Counted from the stretch's first letter, positions 19,926 to 30,330 are shown. The stretch is 64,000 bases of DNA from Branchipolynoe longqiensis (GCA_030323885.1 CM059186.1:169183230-169247229), one strand, 5' to 3'. Numbers and translations: made by a program. The notes: generated by a model from the letters alone, not told the origin.

Positions 19926-20750
19926 AAAGGCCCTGTCACACTACGACGTTTCTCCCCAGCGCGCTTCGACGCGTGCCGACGGGTTGGGTTTTTGTTCAAC
20001 ACGTCGGTACACGTCCGGTTCGTTACCGCCGCGTTGCCGGCGCGTTACCGGCGCGTTACCGGCGCGTCGGTACATAGCAACGTGTGAATGGACACGTCGG
20101 CGCGCGTCGGGGCGCGTCGAGGTTTTGTGCATGCACAAAACTTTGGACGCGCGGCGACGCGCGCCAACGGGTTGTAGGGCGCGTTACGAACGCGTTAGCA
20201 ACACGTCGACACGCGTTGGCGGCGCGCCGGCGGAACGCTGGCAGGACGTTGATCAATGTTGGTTAACGTTGGCTCTTTTTCCCCAAAATTGGGAGCGTTC
20301 CGTCGGCGCGTCGGGAACGTCCCATCGACGTGTTGTGGGCATGCCATTGGCGTTGCTCCAGCGTTTCTCGGCGCGTTGGACGTGTTGCCGGCGCGCCTGG
20401 ATGCGTTGGCCGCGCGCTGTGGACGCGCTGCGGGCGCGTCCTAACGTGTTGCTGGCGGGTATGTACGGGTTGACGCAATACTAACACGATACCAACGCGC
20501 TCCCTCCACGCTGTAAACGCGCCGATAGCGCGCCACCAGGGCGCCGACAACGCGCCAATAACACGCTACTAACGCGCCAATAACGCGCCAATAACGCGCC
20601 ATAACGCGCCTCCAACACGCCACTAACACGCTGCGCCGCGTCAAACTTTCTCCCAAAGCGCCGAAAAGTTCGACGTTTCTCGACGGGTTGCAAATATTTT
20701 GCGCGTTGCCGGCGCGCCGGCAGAAGCGTCGTAATGTGACAGGGCCTTTA
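19926..20750. mobile_element. Word-filled foldback element B (word GGCGCGTT)
   Basis: The ends taaaggccctgtcacactac and gtaatgtgacagggccttta match inversely. The interior consists almost entirely of GGCGCGTT, GACGCG and ACGCGCC words. The left half is mostly in one orientation and the right half in the other (about 20500-20640 is a run of aacgcgccaat). The core gttttgtgcatgcacaaaac is at 20123-20142. Not coding. Confidence 0.85.
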
Positions 20751-21044
20751 GCAGTGGGTTGATATTACCGCGACAGCTCCTCGCTTGAGTAATTAAGTGA
20801 CACCAATGTGGCATGATTGATTGTCCAATAATAAGCCAAGGTCACAAGCACCGTTGCCTTATTGCTGCTTACTGCACATTTACCTGCATGATCAATAGAC
20901 CTACGCCTGATGTATAAAATACACCGATGTATGAATATTGTCAAGTGTCCAACAAGATTCATCGACACCATCAGTGTTCATTCAGTAACTGGACGCACTG
21001 CAAGAGTACATGGCTGTTTTGTTTGTTTGTTATTTTATATCCTA
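20751..21044. other. No gene recognised
   Basis: Short spacer between foldback element B and a SINE, with no recognisable content. Confidence 0.4.
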
Positions 21045-21312
21045 GCAACATCTAACGTCATATTAAGATGGATACCGACTTGTGACAGTGTGCAATCATG
21101 GTGACTTCAAAGTGCTGCCCCACTGGGAGACCATGATCCAATATCCCACTCTGCCACATTATCCTGATACTGTGCTAACCAGTCCTTGTCTTATCCTATT
21201 TATTAATGCCAAGTGCCAGGCTGGGTAACGACAAATATCAGTTTCATTAGTCATCGATTTGACTCAGCTGGGATTTGAACTCTAGACCTTCCCACATGGC
21301 TGGTGCTGGTTC
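21045..21312 (-). mobile_element. SINE-A, minus strand
   Basis: It has the inverted tail cctagcaacatctaacgtca, the body gtgctgccccactgggagac and atgccaagtgccaggctggg, and a head-side fragment with a degenerate B box (gggatttgaactct). The outer tRNA half is partly missing. Confidence 0.75.
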
Positions 21313-21754
21313 TCAGGATACAGTTATGTGTGGGATGATTGGCCATGTCGAACCCTGCGCTTGACTTTCATATCTTGTGAGAGAAACGCTGTTCCGACCA
21401 AGTTTAATGAGGAACTAGCGACCTGCGTTCTAGCTATATCTAAGACATCAATACAAACCTCATCCCCAAGTGAATATAGTGTCAACACCCACTCGCACTC
21501 AACTCGTAAAACTTCCCAAGAAAATAACACTCCGCTATATAATAGGCACGCTCCAAAATGGTTCTAATGTAATTAAAAAAATAAAATGATCACAAAATAC
21601 TTGCCAGAAAAGATTGCCTAAAAAGGTGGGCCGGGGGGACGGATTAATCCAATGGGTGGGGGGGGGGGGGGTAGAAAATTGGTAAAGTCCACGTGAATGA
21701 GAGGATGGATTTAAATATTTTAATTGTCATGCCTGGGTAGGGTGATCGCATTAG
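21313..21754. other. No gene recognised; G-run
   Basis: There is a small reading frame around 21328-21567 with no recognisable motif. A poly-G run of about 20 bases, broken once, lies near 21655-21672. Confidence 0.35.
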
Positions 21755-21850
21755 GGAGTCTTGATACATTATGGTTAGGACACTCGCCAGGAATGGCAGT
21801 GGTGTGGGTTCGAGTCCCGCATTGGGCACGAAGTTCACTTTGTTTTCAAC
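21755..21850 (+). mobile_element. SINE-B copy (tRNA-like head)
   Basis: It has gggagtcttgatacattatggttagg (A-box region) and gtgggttcgagtcccgca (B box at about 21806-21823), aligned with the SINE-B copies at 11505 and 39303. The tail differs, so this may be a related family. Confidence 0.6.
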
Positions 21851-21889
21851 ATCCCACACGGCATCCTACTAGTATGTATACGGCTTATA

Positions 21890-22342
21890 CAGTAAAACCT
21901 CTCTAAATCGACCGACTATGGGAGCGACTTTCAATGGTACATTTAGCAGGGATGAGAAATTTCCGCTTTTCGGCGGATTTCCAATTTTTGTCACAGTCTG
22001 GGGACATTTTTGATATAGGTGTAAATTTGAGGAGAAATAAAATGATGGGGGCTACTTTGTCATGTAGTACTCTCCAAGCATACGGTTTGCACAATGCATA
22101 TGACCAGGTCTGCCTAGAGAACATTCTGCTGTCATTAATGGGACTGTATTACTATTATGGTCCACCTCACCGTCAATTTGCGATTTGTTCCTCCCACACC
22201 ACTATCATCCCTGACTTAGGGAGGTGGTCGGTATAGGGAGTTTTTTTTATCGTTACAATGGGCGATCGTTTGGGACCCAAATAAAGCGATCGATATAGGC
22301 GAGTGGTCGAAATGTGGAGGTGGTCGGTTAGAGGTTTTACTG
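21890..22342. mobile_element. Pogo/Tigger-like MITE, split by another MITE
   Basis: The ends CAGTAAAACCTCTCTAAATC and its inverse GGTTAGAGGTTTTACTG are flanked by TA on both sides (21888-21889, 22343-22344), the classic Tc1/mariner-type duplication with a pogo/Tigger-like terminus. gtcggtatag and gtcgaaatg words recur in the right half. A second MITE (21947-22213) is inserted inside it. Confidence 0.8.
21947..22213. mobile_element. CAGGGATGA-type MITE nested in the pogo-like MITE (267 bp)
   Basis: The termini are CAGGGATGAG and TATCATCCCTG, with atttag/acttag at the edges as a mutated 6-bp duplication. They match those of the MITE at 17678-18168, but the interior differs, so it belongs to the same terminal family with another body. 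Confidence 0.7.
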
Positions 22343-22599
22343 TATATTAAAAAAAAAACGCACGCGCAATAAAACTGGCACCTATGCGAGGCATGTCTTA
22401 TTTTGGAGGTGGGCACATGGTGAGGCGTTTACTGTAGTGCACAGTTGATGGGGCTTCTACAATTGCTTCTGGGGGAGTACTCCCCGGACGCTGCAGACAG
22501 AGGTCTGCCACATCCAGTATGGCACGAAGCCGTCAGGGCCGTCGTCTTGCAGTGTCTTACATCCGTCTGACCATCTCACCTCCTCCCCACCTGTCTCCC

Positions 22600-22735
22600 A
22601 TCTCCCCCCCCCCCCCTCCCCCACTGCAGGGTTGCCAACCCTTACGGTTTCGCCGTAAGGTGTACAATATTTTATGTCCCATCATCAATTTACACCCATC
22701 TTCCGGTTTTTCATTTGGCAACCTTGCAATACCAT
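22600..22735. mobile_element. Possible short MITE after a C-run
   Basis: A run of C with sparse T (22600-22620) is followed by gcagggttgccaaccc (22625-22640) and, 90 bp later, ttggcaaccttgca, a candidate inverted terminal pair. Weak evidence: only about 10 bases pair. Confidence 0.35.
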
Positions 22736-22850
22736 TAATATAGTAATATTATAATTTATATAAATCTTACAGATTATTTGAAAAAAAAGTTATTGTGGGT
22801 TAACCCCCGTCCCCCCACACCCACACCCACACCCCAATATAGCATCCCTT

Positions 22851-23088
22851 AAGGCCCAGTCACACCTTACCGGACTTGGGAACCGGACATGAACCGGACA
22901 CTGTCCGGTGATATACAGCGATGTCCGGTTCTCGTCCGGTGCTTGCCCGGTGGTGTCCGGTACAAGTTTTGAACATGCACAAAACTTCTACCGGACACCG
23001 CCGGACTGGGCCGTTGGTGTCCGGTGCCAATCCGTTGCGTGTCCGGCTTGCTTCCGGAATTGCCCGGTGGTGATATACAATGTATGTG
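22851..23088. mobile_element. Word-filled foldback element C, right end lost (word ACCGGACA)
   Basis: The left end aaggcccagtcacacc is like elements A, B and D. The interior is filled with CCGGACA/TGTCCGGT words in both orientations. The core aagttttgaacatgcacaaa is at about 22963-22982. The expected right terminus is absent: after 23088 the sequence runs into an unrelated repeat (about 23100-23200) also seen at 33315-33385. Confidence 0.75.
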
Positions 23089-23189
23089 GACACTTTGATT
23101 GTTTTTTATGTGTATATATATTTTTTGTTATTGATACAGTATTTATTCTGCCCATAGCATGTAAGCTCCCGCGAGGGTGCTTGTTTTCA

Positions 23190-23935
23190 ATGCTGGACAT
23201 CCCCTCTCCCCATCCCCTCTTCTCTCCCCTCCCCTCTCCCCCTCCCTCTCCCCCTCCCTCTCCCCTCTCCCCCTCCCCTCTCCCTTCTCCCCTCCCCTCC
23301 TCTCTCCCCCTCCCGTCTCCCCCTCCCTTCTCCCCTCTCCCTCCTCCCCTCTCCTCTCCCCTCCCTCCCCTCTCCCCTTCCCTCTCCCGTCTCCCCCTCA
23401 CCCTCCCTCCCCCCCTCCCCTATGGCTGCCCCTCCCCTCTCCCCCTCCTCTCTCTTCCCCCTCCTCTCCCCCTCCTCTCCCCCTCCTCTCTCCCCCTCCC
23501 GTCTCCACCTCCTCTCTCCACCTCCTGTCTCCTCCCTTCCCTCTCCACCTCCTCTCTCCACCTCCTGTCTCCTCCCTTCTCTCTCCACCTCCTCTCTCCA
23601 CCTCCTCTGTCCACCTCCTGTCTGCTCCCTTCTCTTCCTCCCCTCCCTCTGCCCCTCCCTCTGCCCCTCCCCTCCTCCCCCCTACCTCTCCCCCTACCTC
23701 TCCACCTACCTCTCCCCCTACCTCTCCCGCTACCTCTCCTCCCCCGCTACCTCCCTCCCCCCCTACCTCTCCCCCCTACCTCTCCTCCTACCTCTCCCAC
23801 CCCCTACCTCTAACCCCTACCTCTCCTCCTCCGCTCTCCCTCCCTCCCTCCCCCCCTCCCCTCTCCCTCCCTCCTCCCCCTCCCCTCTCACTCCCTCCTC
23901 CCCTACTTCCCCCCTCCCTCTCCTTCCCCCTGCCT
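23190..23935. repeat. Polypyrimidine tract of about 745 bp
   Basis: It is almost pure C/T on this strand (cccctctcc, cctcctctctccacc and ctacctctccccc units), with a few A and G. It is an unusually long mirror-type polypyrimidine/polypurine tract. Apparent proline/serine-rich reading frames here are compositional. Confidence 0.95.
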
Positions 23936-24784
23936 TCTTTGGGTACTCTTCCTCCGCCTTCTGTATATGTATTGAGTCAGACTCGTTAACGCTGACATAA
24001 GAATGTGAAATACGCCTGGCAAATCTTCCTGTTCAAAAGCACCAACTAACTGAATCTATGCAAGTAAGACTAACCCAACTGGCACCAACTCCGCATCCAC
24101 AGGCCCAAATTGATAACTACCCACCACCTACGTCAACCAAAACCCACTCAGAACCCGCAATGGCTAAAGCTAAGATTCCGTATCGCCCGCGGTATGCGGC
24201 ATCCAAAGGCATGCGGCATGCCATTTTCGGTTGTTCTTGCTTTAAATATGTGAAGGAAAGTTTCCTGTTTGCTCTATGGAAAATTTACCAGCATTCGCAT
24301 TCGTATTCGCATTCGCATTCACACTGATCGATCCACTTGCCGCATTTGTATTTGCATCTGGACATATGGAATCACGACACTGCATTTACATGCTTTTTCA
24401 TTTTTTGTACCATTCACATTTGAATTCACTTACTGCATACCGCGTATATGGAATCTTAGCTTAATTCTCTCTTGGCGCCTGGGAATTACTGGTCACGCTT
24501 TCAAGACTCACTTGTAGAAAAATGAGTTGTGCATTTAGTTTAATTTTACATATTTTCAGGGGCTTTTTAAAAATGTTTTCCCAGTCTATAGCTAACGTAG
24601 TGTATATTGTAATGCAAAACAAGTTTAATGTGTTCGTTTTATATTCAGCTCTTATTTCACTGCGTCTCAAAGATGTGGTTTGACATTTGACCCGAGTTTC
24701 TGAGTCATTGAGAACCCTGCAATTTATTTTGCAACAATACCCACCCTCCACTACACCTACCCTAACACTATCACCCTATAATGA
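23936..24784. other. No gene recognised
   Basis: It contains short attcgcattcg repeats (about 24290-24325) and aagtatgcggc/gcatgcggcatgcc words (about 24190-24225). No coding or mobile feature can be supported. Confidence 0.4.
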
Positions 24785-25145
24785 ACGCGGTGACCGAACC
24801 GGTAGAGCGCAGGCTTCCCGCGCGGTAGCTTGCTAGTTCTAAAAACCAGCCGAGTCAATACCAATGACTTATAGAATCGATACCTGTCGCTACCTCGCCT
24901 GGCGCTCAGCATTAATAGGATAGTATAAGGACTGGTTAGTACTGTATCAGGATAATTAATGTGACTGTGTGGGACATGGGATCATGGTGTGGGCGGCCTG
25001 GTCTCCCAGTGGGGCAGCCGTCCTGATATGACCTTAGATGTTGATAGGATGTAAAACAATCCTAGTGGGGCAGCACTATAAAGTCACCACGCGTGTGCCG
25101 TCCTGATATGACCTAAGATATTGCTAGGATGTAAACCAACAAACA
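24785..25145 (+). mobile_element. SINE-A with duplicated tail
   Basis: The head cgcggtgaccgaaccggtag is followed by the body gtcgctacctcgcctggcgc and ggactggttagtactgtatc. It then carries two successive 3' modules (gccgtcctgatatgacc at about 25018 and again at about 25108), each followed by a gtaaa(a/c)c end, so the 3' module is duplicated. Confidence 0.8.
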
Positions 25146-25464
25146 AAACAAACTATGACCCTATTAGGAAGCTTCTGCAACTCCTCCTCCACCTTCGAAT
25201 TGATTCCAACCGCCAGACTAGCACAGATCCTGACCCTGGGATGCGCACAATAAGGAAGTGTGGGCTGGCCACTAGACACAGGGCACATAATGCTGCTGAT
25301 AAGGTTATAGGGCACGTGTAATGGCTGGCTGTGACTGACAAGACAGCCCTATGAGAGAGTCGGCTGGTAACTGCTGTGTAAGTCTGGCTAGTGTGTGACT
25401 GCGAGCGATGCCTGACTGCTTTATCCCAGGTGATTTAATTAAATGAAATGGGCCACAATAGTCT
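25146..25464. other. No gene recognised
   Basis: Open frames of about 60 codons with no recognisable motif. Nothing else seen. Confidence 0.35.
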
Positions 25465-25689
25465 TCTTAAAGTTGATAGTCTGACGGTTTTGAGTTTGTC
25501 ATTTTCTGAGATAAAAGTAATAAGCTGATCTTTATAATCTACCTTACCTTAGTTTGAAGTAACTTTTATTTTAAAGCGCTAACTTTTGAGATATTTGAAG
25601 TGCGAACATGCAACATTAATTTAGGCAAGTATGCCAAAAGTCTGACACTATAGGTATCTGTAGTAACAGGTTCTTGAAGATTTATACTG

Positions 25690-26325
25690 CCTGTCATGGA
25701 TAAGTCTGAAGACTTGTTTTCACCATTAGACAGTTTGTCGATAGAAAGCCCGAGCCTACACTTTTACCGACCCAAGGGATTTTTAACCTCCTACACCACA
25801 TACCCTGATGATGAAAATATCATGGACAAAGATCACCAACAAAGAAGTTCTCAGAAAAATTAAAAATAAGAAAAGCTTGTTTGCCACTATACAGACAAAG
25901 AAACTTATTTATTTTGGCCACATCATTCGTCAGAGTTCAATATACCATACATTGTTGGAAGGGAAGGTGAATGGCAGCAGAGGGAGAGGGAGACCAAGAA
26001 CATCATGGTTTACAAATATTTCACAGTGGACAGGCTTGAATTATTCACAGTCTATCAGAACAGCACACCATCGGGACAAGTGGAGAACCATTGCATCCAA
26101 CCCTCGACTAGAGGACGGAACTATTGATTGATTGACACCACATAGACATGGCATGACAGCAACTAGCCTTTGATGGCGCTGTAAGTTATACACAGCGGTG
26201 GAAATCCAAATTGGCAGAGGCGGGGGCACGGGGAATTGAACCTCCAACCTTCAGATTAGGAATCCTACCTAGAAAAGAAGTCAGACACTCTAACCACTCC
26301 GCCACAGAGAACACCAGAATTCTAT
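25690..26325 (-). mobile_element. SINE-C (tRNA-derived, minus strand), split by a LINE
   Basis: An inverted tRNA-like head lies at about 26225-26313 (gggaattgaacctccaacct as the inverse B box, ctctaaccactccgccacag as the inverse A box). The body cagcggtggaaatccaaatt and gagcctacacttttaccga is shared with the copy at 58596-58922. The LINE at 25803-26134 interrupts it. Confidence 0.75.
25803..26134 (+). mobile_element. LINE-1 fragment: 5'-truncated, flanked by 10-bp TSD
   Basis: Perfect direct repeats ACACCACATA (25793-25802 and 26135-26144) flank a 332-bp insert that ends in ttgattgattg. It encodes the C-terminus of a non-LTR retrotransposon protein (WTKITNKEVLRKIKNKKSLF, GRGRPRTSWFTNISQW). 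The same family on the minus strand is at 36490-37412. The name LINE-1 here is local and does not mean the L1 clade; an RTE-like type is likely. Confidence 0.88.
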
Positions 26326-26479
26326 TAAATTGACTCCATATTCCCTTCTATTTGGCAACAAATGCTTATTAAGTGGATCGGTATCTAAGCTAGATATGTA
26401 GAATCAAATCTAGATAATTGTTTTGGTTTTGAAAATTTGATGCTTCATCAGAGTATGCAACTTTAATGAAATCAAATGG

Positions 26480-26758
26480 ACCACAAGTCTGGCATCTTAA
26501 AGCGGTGCATTACGTAATGACTATAGAGGGCACCACCTACATCTACGGTTGTTGTCGTGCATGCAGATGGGAGGGGGTAGGGTCAGCCAACAAGGGACAA
26601 TTCGGTGAGGCACTGGGCAGATGCAGGACGATGGCAGCAGCACCTGGAGGGAGAAGTGGAAAACAGAAGGGTTACTGCCTAGTAGCAGACCAGTTCTCCC
26701 CCAGGTCGCTCACTGCCTCCCTCAAGAACCTGAAATAGCAATTGGATTGGAGAAACCA
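26480..26758. other. No gene recognised
   Basis: No homology within the window and no identifiable motif. Confidence 0.35.
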
Positions 26759-26880
26759 CCCACTCGTCGTGGTCACCAGTTTGTAGAATCTAATGCTCGT
26801 ATCTGTGGCTATGTACGTAGGCTATGAGGAAAACAATACAGACAAAGAGAAAGGAAGAGAGCAAAGAATAATAGGATCTG
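26759..26880 (-). mobile_element. LTR-2 fragment plus leader
   Basis: Shared with 29142-29260: cccactcgtcgtggtcacc, tttgtagaatctaatgctc, then gtacgtaggctatgagg and caatacagacaaagag. On the minus strand this is an LTR end (...GAGCA) followed by tggtgaccacgacgag, a leader/primer-binding-like sequence of Gypsy-type elements. A 92-codon minus-strand frame (26790-27068, Glu/Arg-rich) runs out of unrelated DNA into this LTR and is probably not a gene. Confidence 0.55.
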
Positions 26881-27089
26881 CATCGTGCCTCTCTCTGCCT
26901 GTGCTCAACCTGTAAAAGTTCCCGTGCCTCCCTGCATTCTTCTCTATCCTCCCGTAATTCCGTCCTATCTCTTATTTCTGACAAACGCCCTTCCTGCTCT
27001 TCTTTAAGAATATCTAACCTAAGTGCCATAAACTTAGACCATGCTTCAATCTCTCCCGTTTCAGCCAAATAATTGCCTAGTGTACATCA

Positions 27090-28640
27090 TCATCATGCTG
27101 TCAGTCGCGATGCGACAAAGACTGCTTTCATTACTTGACTGCCGCTCTCCATTTAGCTCTCTGCTGTGAGAGTTGCGTCCATGAGTCGGTCTTAATGTCT
27201 CTCAGCTTCAGGTTTCTCTTGATGGTATCTTTGAACCGGAGACGGGGGCGCCCTCTCTTTCTGTAGCCAGAAGACAGTTGAGAATAGAGGATCTGCTTTG
27301 GTAGCCTGTTTGATGACATCCTCATGAGGTGTCCAGTCCACCAGAGATTCTTTTTGATCAGAAGATCTTCCATAGAGGGCAGCCCCATCCGTTCGAGTAT
27401 TTCCTTATTCGTCACTTTGTCCTTCCAGGTTAGCCTCATGATTGAACGCAGATGTCGCATCATGAAGGCATGCAGCTTTTTCACCTGCTGTCTGTACACT
27501 GTCCAGGCCTCGGCTCCGTATAGTAGGGTGGATAGCACGATTGCACGGTAGATCTTACCTTTGACCCGAATGGACACATGGTGGTTGTTCCAGAGTCTCT
27601 GGCGTAGTCGGCCGAAAGATGCGCTAGCCTTGGCCATCCTCCTCTGTATCTCAGCATCAATGCGTCCATCACTTGATATAGTGCTTCCGAGATAGGTGAA
27701 TTCCGGAACAGAGTTCAGCTTGTTTCCGTCAACCATGATCTCCTCCTCTCGGGTTCTTGTAGAGTTGGGTTGGTACAGAACCTCCGTCTTCTTGATGTTA
27801 ATTTTCAGGCCAAACTTCTTTGATGCATCGGAGAACGTGTCCACTATTTTCTGGGTCTCTTCAGCAGAGTGGGCAACCAGTGCACTGTCATCTGCGAATA
27901 GTAGCTCTCTCACCAGTACCCGTCCTGATATGACCTTAGATGTTGCTAGGACGTAAAACAACAACAAACAAACAAACTCTCACCAGTATCTGAGTAGTCT
28001 TGGTCTTCGCTCTGAAGTGTGCGACATTGAATAGGTCAGCGCTCTGTCTGGACTGTATAGATGCCATCCCCCATGTCTCGGAAAGCCTCGTCTAGCATTG
28101 CTGATAGGAAGATGGAGAAGAGCGTGGGGGCCAGTACACAACCTTGCTTGACCCCATTGGTAACCCCGAATGATTCCGAGACTTCCCCTCCAGCACTAAC
28201 GTTCGCCATCATTCCTGTATGTAGAGCCTCGATCATAGTTGTGAACTTCTCTGGGCATCCGTACTTCCTCACTTCCTCAGTAGCTGTATCAAATGCCTTA
28301 GTGAAATTGACAAATACCATGTACAGTGGTCGGTCCTGCTCAATGCACTTTTCTTGTAGCTGTCGGAGACAAAATATCATATCCACAGTGCTCCGGTTAC
28401 CTCTGAAGCCACACTGTGACTCCGGAACTACACCAGGTGTTATGTGAATAGATAGTCTGTTGAGTAGGATCCTGGCGAAGATCTTCCCTGCTATGGAAAG
28501 AAGAGAGATTCCTCTATAGTTCCCACAGTCTGTTCGATCACCTTTCTTGTAGATGGTTACAATGCTGGCATCCTTCCATGCTTGGGGTACAGAACCCTCC
28601 TCCCAAGGTAGTGTACACTGACCTTAGAACCATTGTTGAA
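27090..28640 (-). pseudogene. LINE-2 reverse transcriptase, 5'-truncated, split by a SINE tail
   Basis: On the minus strand this encodes the RT and C-terminal part of a non-LTR retrotransposon. Motifs in order are FRGNRSTVDMIFCLRQLQEK (about 28390), FVNFTKAFDTA, NGVKQGCVLAPTLFSIFL, the catalytic FADDSALV (about 27890), YLGSTISSDGRIDAE, LLYGAEAWTVYR and GRPRLRFKDTIKRNL, then a stop near 27131. The 3' end runs into catcatcatcat, an (ATG)n tail. No endonuclease is present, so the copy is 5'-truncated. A 58-bp SINE-A tail (27919-27976) with a 12-bp duplication interrupts the frame next to FADD. A second, internally deleted copy is at 40765-41600. RTE-like is my best guess from the short tandem tail. 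Confidence 0.85.
27919..27976 (+). mobile_element. 58-bp SINE-A 3' fragment inside LINE-2
   Basis: It contains cccgtcctgatatgacctta through aacaacaacaaacaaacaaa, flanked by perfect 12-bp repeats CTCTCACCAGTA (27907-27918, 27977-27988). Extreme 5' truncation with a real target duplication shows SINE mobilisation from the 3' end. Confidence 0.9.
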
Positions 28641-29141
28641 ACTCGTCATGCAACAACTCCTCCCTTGCGCATGTGAGCGGCATCTTCAAGCTGCTGTTAT
28701 ATGCGGTGGTAGAAAAGATTTAGCAGAATTGAATCCAGGTATAGAAATATCTGTAAAGTAAAAGAAATAGTAAAAGAACCGACGTAGTGTACTACTCACC
28801 CCCCCCCCCCCCTCTGTGTTAAGGTTAAAGAAAAGCCGAAAGTAGTTCCATATGAAACAAATATTTCAGCAGTGACGCGAGGCTTCAATGACGGCACATT
28901 AGAGACATACCATAAATAAAGTCTAGCGGACCTTCCAAAATAGTGGTATTGTCGGAACAAAATCGCCGACAACCCAAATTCCGAAGAAATTCAAACCACC
29001 CTCCCCCCCACTGAGTAAAAAAATAGAAGGAAAAACACTACCTACACAGCGCACCAAAGTAGCATCAGCCCAGCAAGTTTCGACTAGTCTTATCAACACC
29101 GTGTGTCAATAACCGTTGTGGTCACCAGTTTGTAGAAATCA
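28641..29141. other. No gene recognised; C-run
   Basis: A run of C near 28798-28812 and otherwise AT-rich sequence. No feature supported. Confidence 0.4.
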
Positions 29142-29935
29142 CCCACTCGTCGTGGTCACCAGTTTGTAGAATCTAATGCTCAGATCTGTGGCTGTGTACG
29201 TAGGCTATGAGGGAAAACAATACAGACAAAGAGAAAGAAGAGAGCAAAGAATAATAGGAGAGGAGAGAGTCCAGCCCTCTGGTTTATTGCTTGTATAGTT
29301 ACATGGGTTCATTGTAGAGTATCTCCCTACCTCCTTCCCCCAATGGGAATTGAGCATTCTTGGCCCTACCAATAGGGATCCAGCATTCCTGGTCTCCATG
29401 GATACTAGTGGTCTGCCCACCACCAGTAGCTGCATGGCCCCATGGCCACCACCAACCTTGACCTTTTGAGTGTGGTGACCTCTACCCCAGCAGAAGGGCT
29501 AGGCCCTGAGTGCAATCACACCCAAACCTGCCAGCACCACTATGTCTATTTACATCCCACTCAGGCACCACAAACCCATATATATTCAATGGCCCCATGA
29601 GAGGGCAGCGGCATAGGTCAAATCCAAATCAAGAAAATCCGGTGGTACAGTGTGTGTATGTAGGGGGGGGGGGCAGTGGTGTGTGCACAGACGTGTCGCC
29701 CCCCAACGGATCTGAATGTGAGTAAGATGGAAGTTTGTAGGTTAAGCAGGCTCCTCCAGTCGATGACTGGGGGAGTAGATAGGGCTAGGGAGCAGATGGA
29801 AGCTTCCGGCCTTATTATACTCATATAATGGCTTATACAGCATATACATGCGCCTGGTCACGTACACGATCAGTAATAGAACATTTGCACCCCCCCCCCC
29901 AATACTGAGTAGCGGAATATTTTACAGGATGTCAT
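29142..29935 (-). mobile_element. Solo LTR-2 with leader remnant and about 250 bp of extra sequence
   Basis: On the minus strand it runs TGTAAAATATTCCG (right edge) to ...CTGAGCA (about 29178), with a gcaataaacc poly(A) signal (plus-strand ggtttattgc at 29279). Past the CA end comes the tggtgaccacgacgag leader (29142-29165), duplicated once at 29120-29140. Compared with 35233-35737, about 250 bp between 29590 and 29840 is additional, with a G-run near 29662-29670. Confidence 0.65.
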
Positions 29936-29978
29936 AGTAGTTAACTGACATATATCAACACAATTACAAATAGAGTAG

Positions 29979-30317
29979 ACCAGACGGGGTGGCCGAATGA
30001 GTTAGAGCGCCCGTCTCCCGTGCTGGTAGATCGTGGGGTCGTGGGTTCGAACCATGGTCGTGTCAAACCAATGACTTAAAAATTTATACTTGTTGCTTCC
30101 TAGCCAGGTGCTCGGCATTATTAGGAGAGGGCAAGGACTGGTGTGCTCAGTGTCAGGATAATGTGACTGATTGGGGTACCAGGTCATGGTGCCGGCGGTC
30201 TGTTTTCCCAGTGGGACAGCACTATAAAGTCGCCATGAGTGCGCACTCACAAGTCGGTACTCGTCCTGATATGACCTTAGATGTTGCTGGGACGTTAAAT
30301 AACAAGAAACAAACAAA
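29979..30317 (+). mobile_element. SINE-A, full-length reference copy (339 bp)
   Basis: Flanked by perfect 13-bp repeats ACAAATAGAGTAG (29966-29978, 30318-30330). The head is Leu/Ser-tRNA-like, with the A box TGGCCGAATGAG (29990-30001), a long variable-arm region and the B box GGTTCGAACC (30044-30053). The body is about 170 bp. The 3' domain tcgtcctgatatgaccttag plus atgttgctgggacgttaaat resembles the conserved SINE domain called Nin-DC. The tail is aacaagaaacaaacaaa. It is Pol III transcribed by family analogy and depends on a LINE for copying. Confidence 0.92.
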
Positions 30318-30330
30318 ACAAATAGAGTAG

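Larger units (their letters stand above)
25465..26470. mobile_element. TTAAAG-type MITE interrupted by SINE-C and a LINE
   Basis: The left end ttaaagttgatagtctgacgg and right end gatgcttcatcagagtatgcaactttaatg are imperfect inverted repeats. The two halves (25465-25680 and 26330-26470) are homologous to the single uninterrupted copy at 36147-36489. That copy reads aacaggttctattaaattg (on the minus strand) where this one is split at ggttct/attaaattg. Confidence 0.7.

Noticed and set aside
19003..20693. Several Arg/Ala-rich frames of 60-166 codons
   Set aside because: They lie inside word-filled foldback elements A and B, on both strands and in overlapping frames.
22908..24000. Proline-rich proteins of 190-300 codons
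   Set aside because: Polypyrimidine tract: all three frames are open and encode only Pro/Ser/Leu.
26790..27068. Glu/Arg-rich 92-codon minus-strand frame as a gag gene
   Set aside because: It runs from unassigned DNA into the LTR-2 fragment, with no conserved motif or matching orientation.
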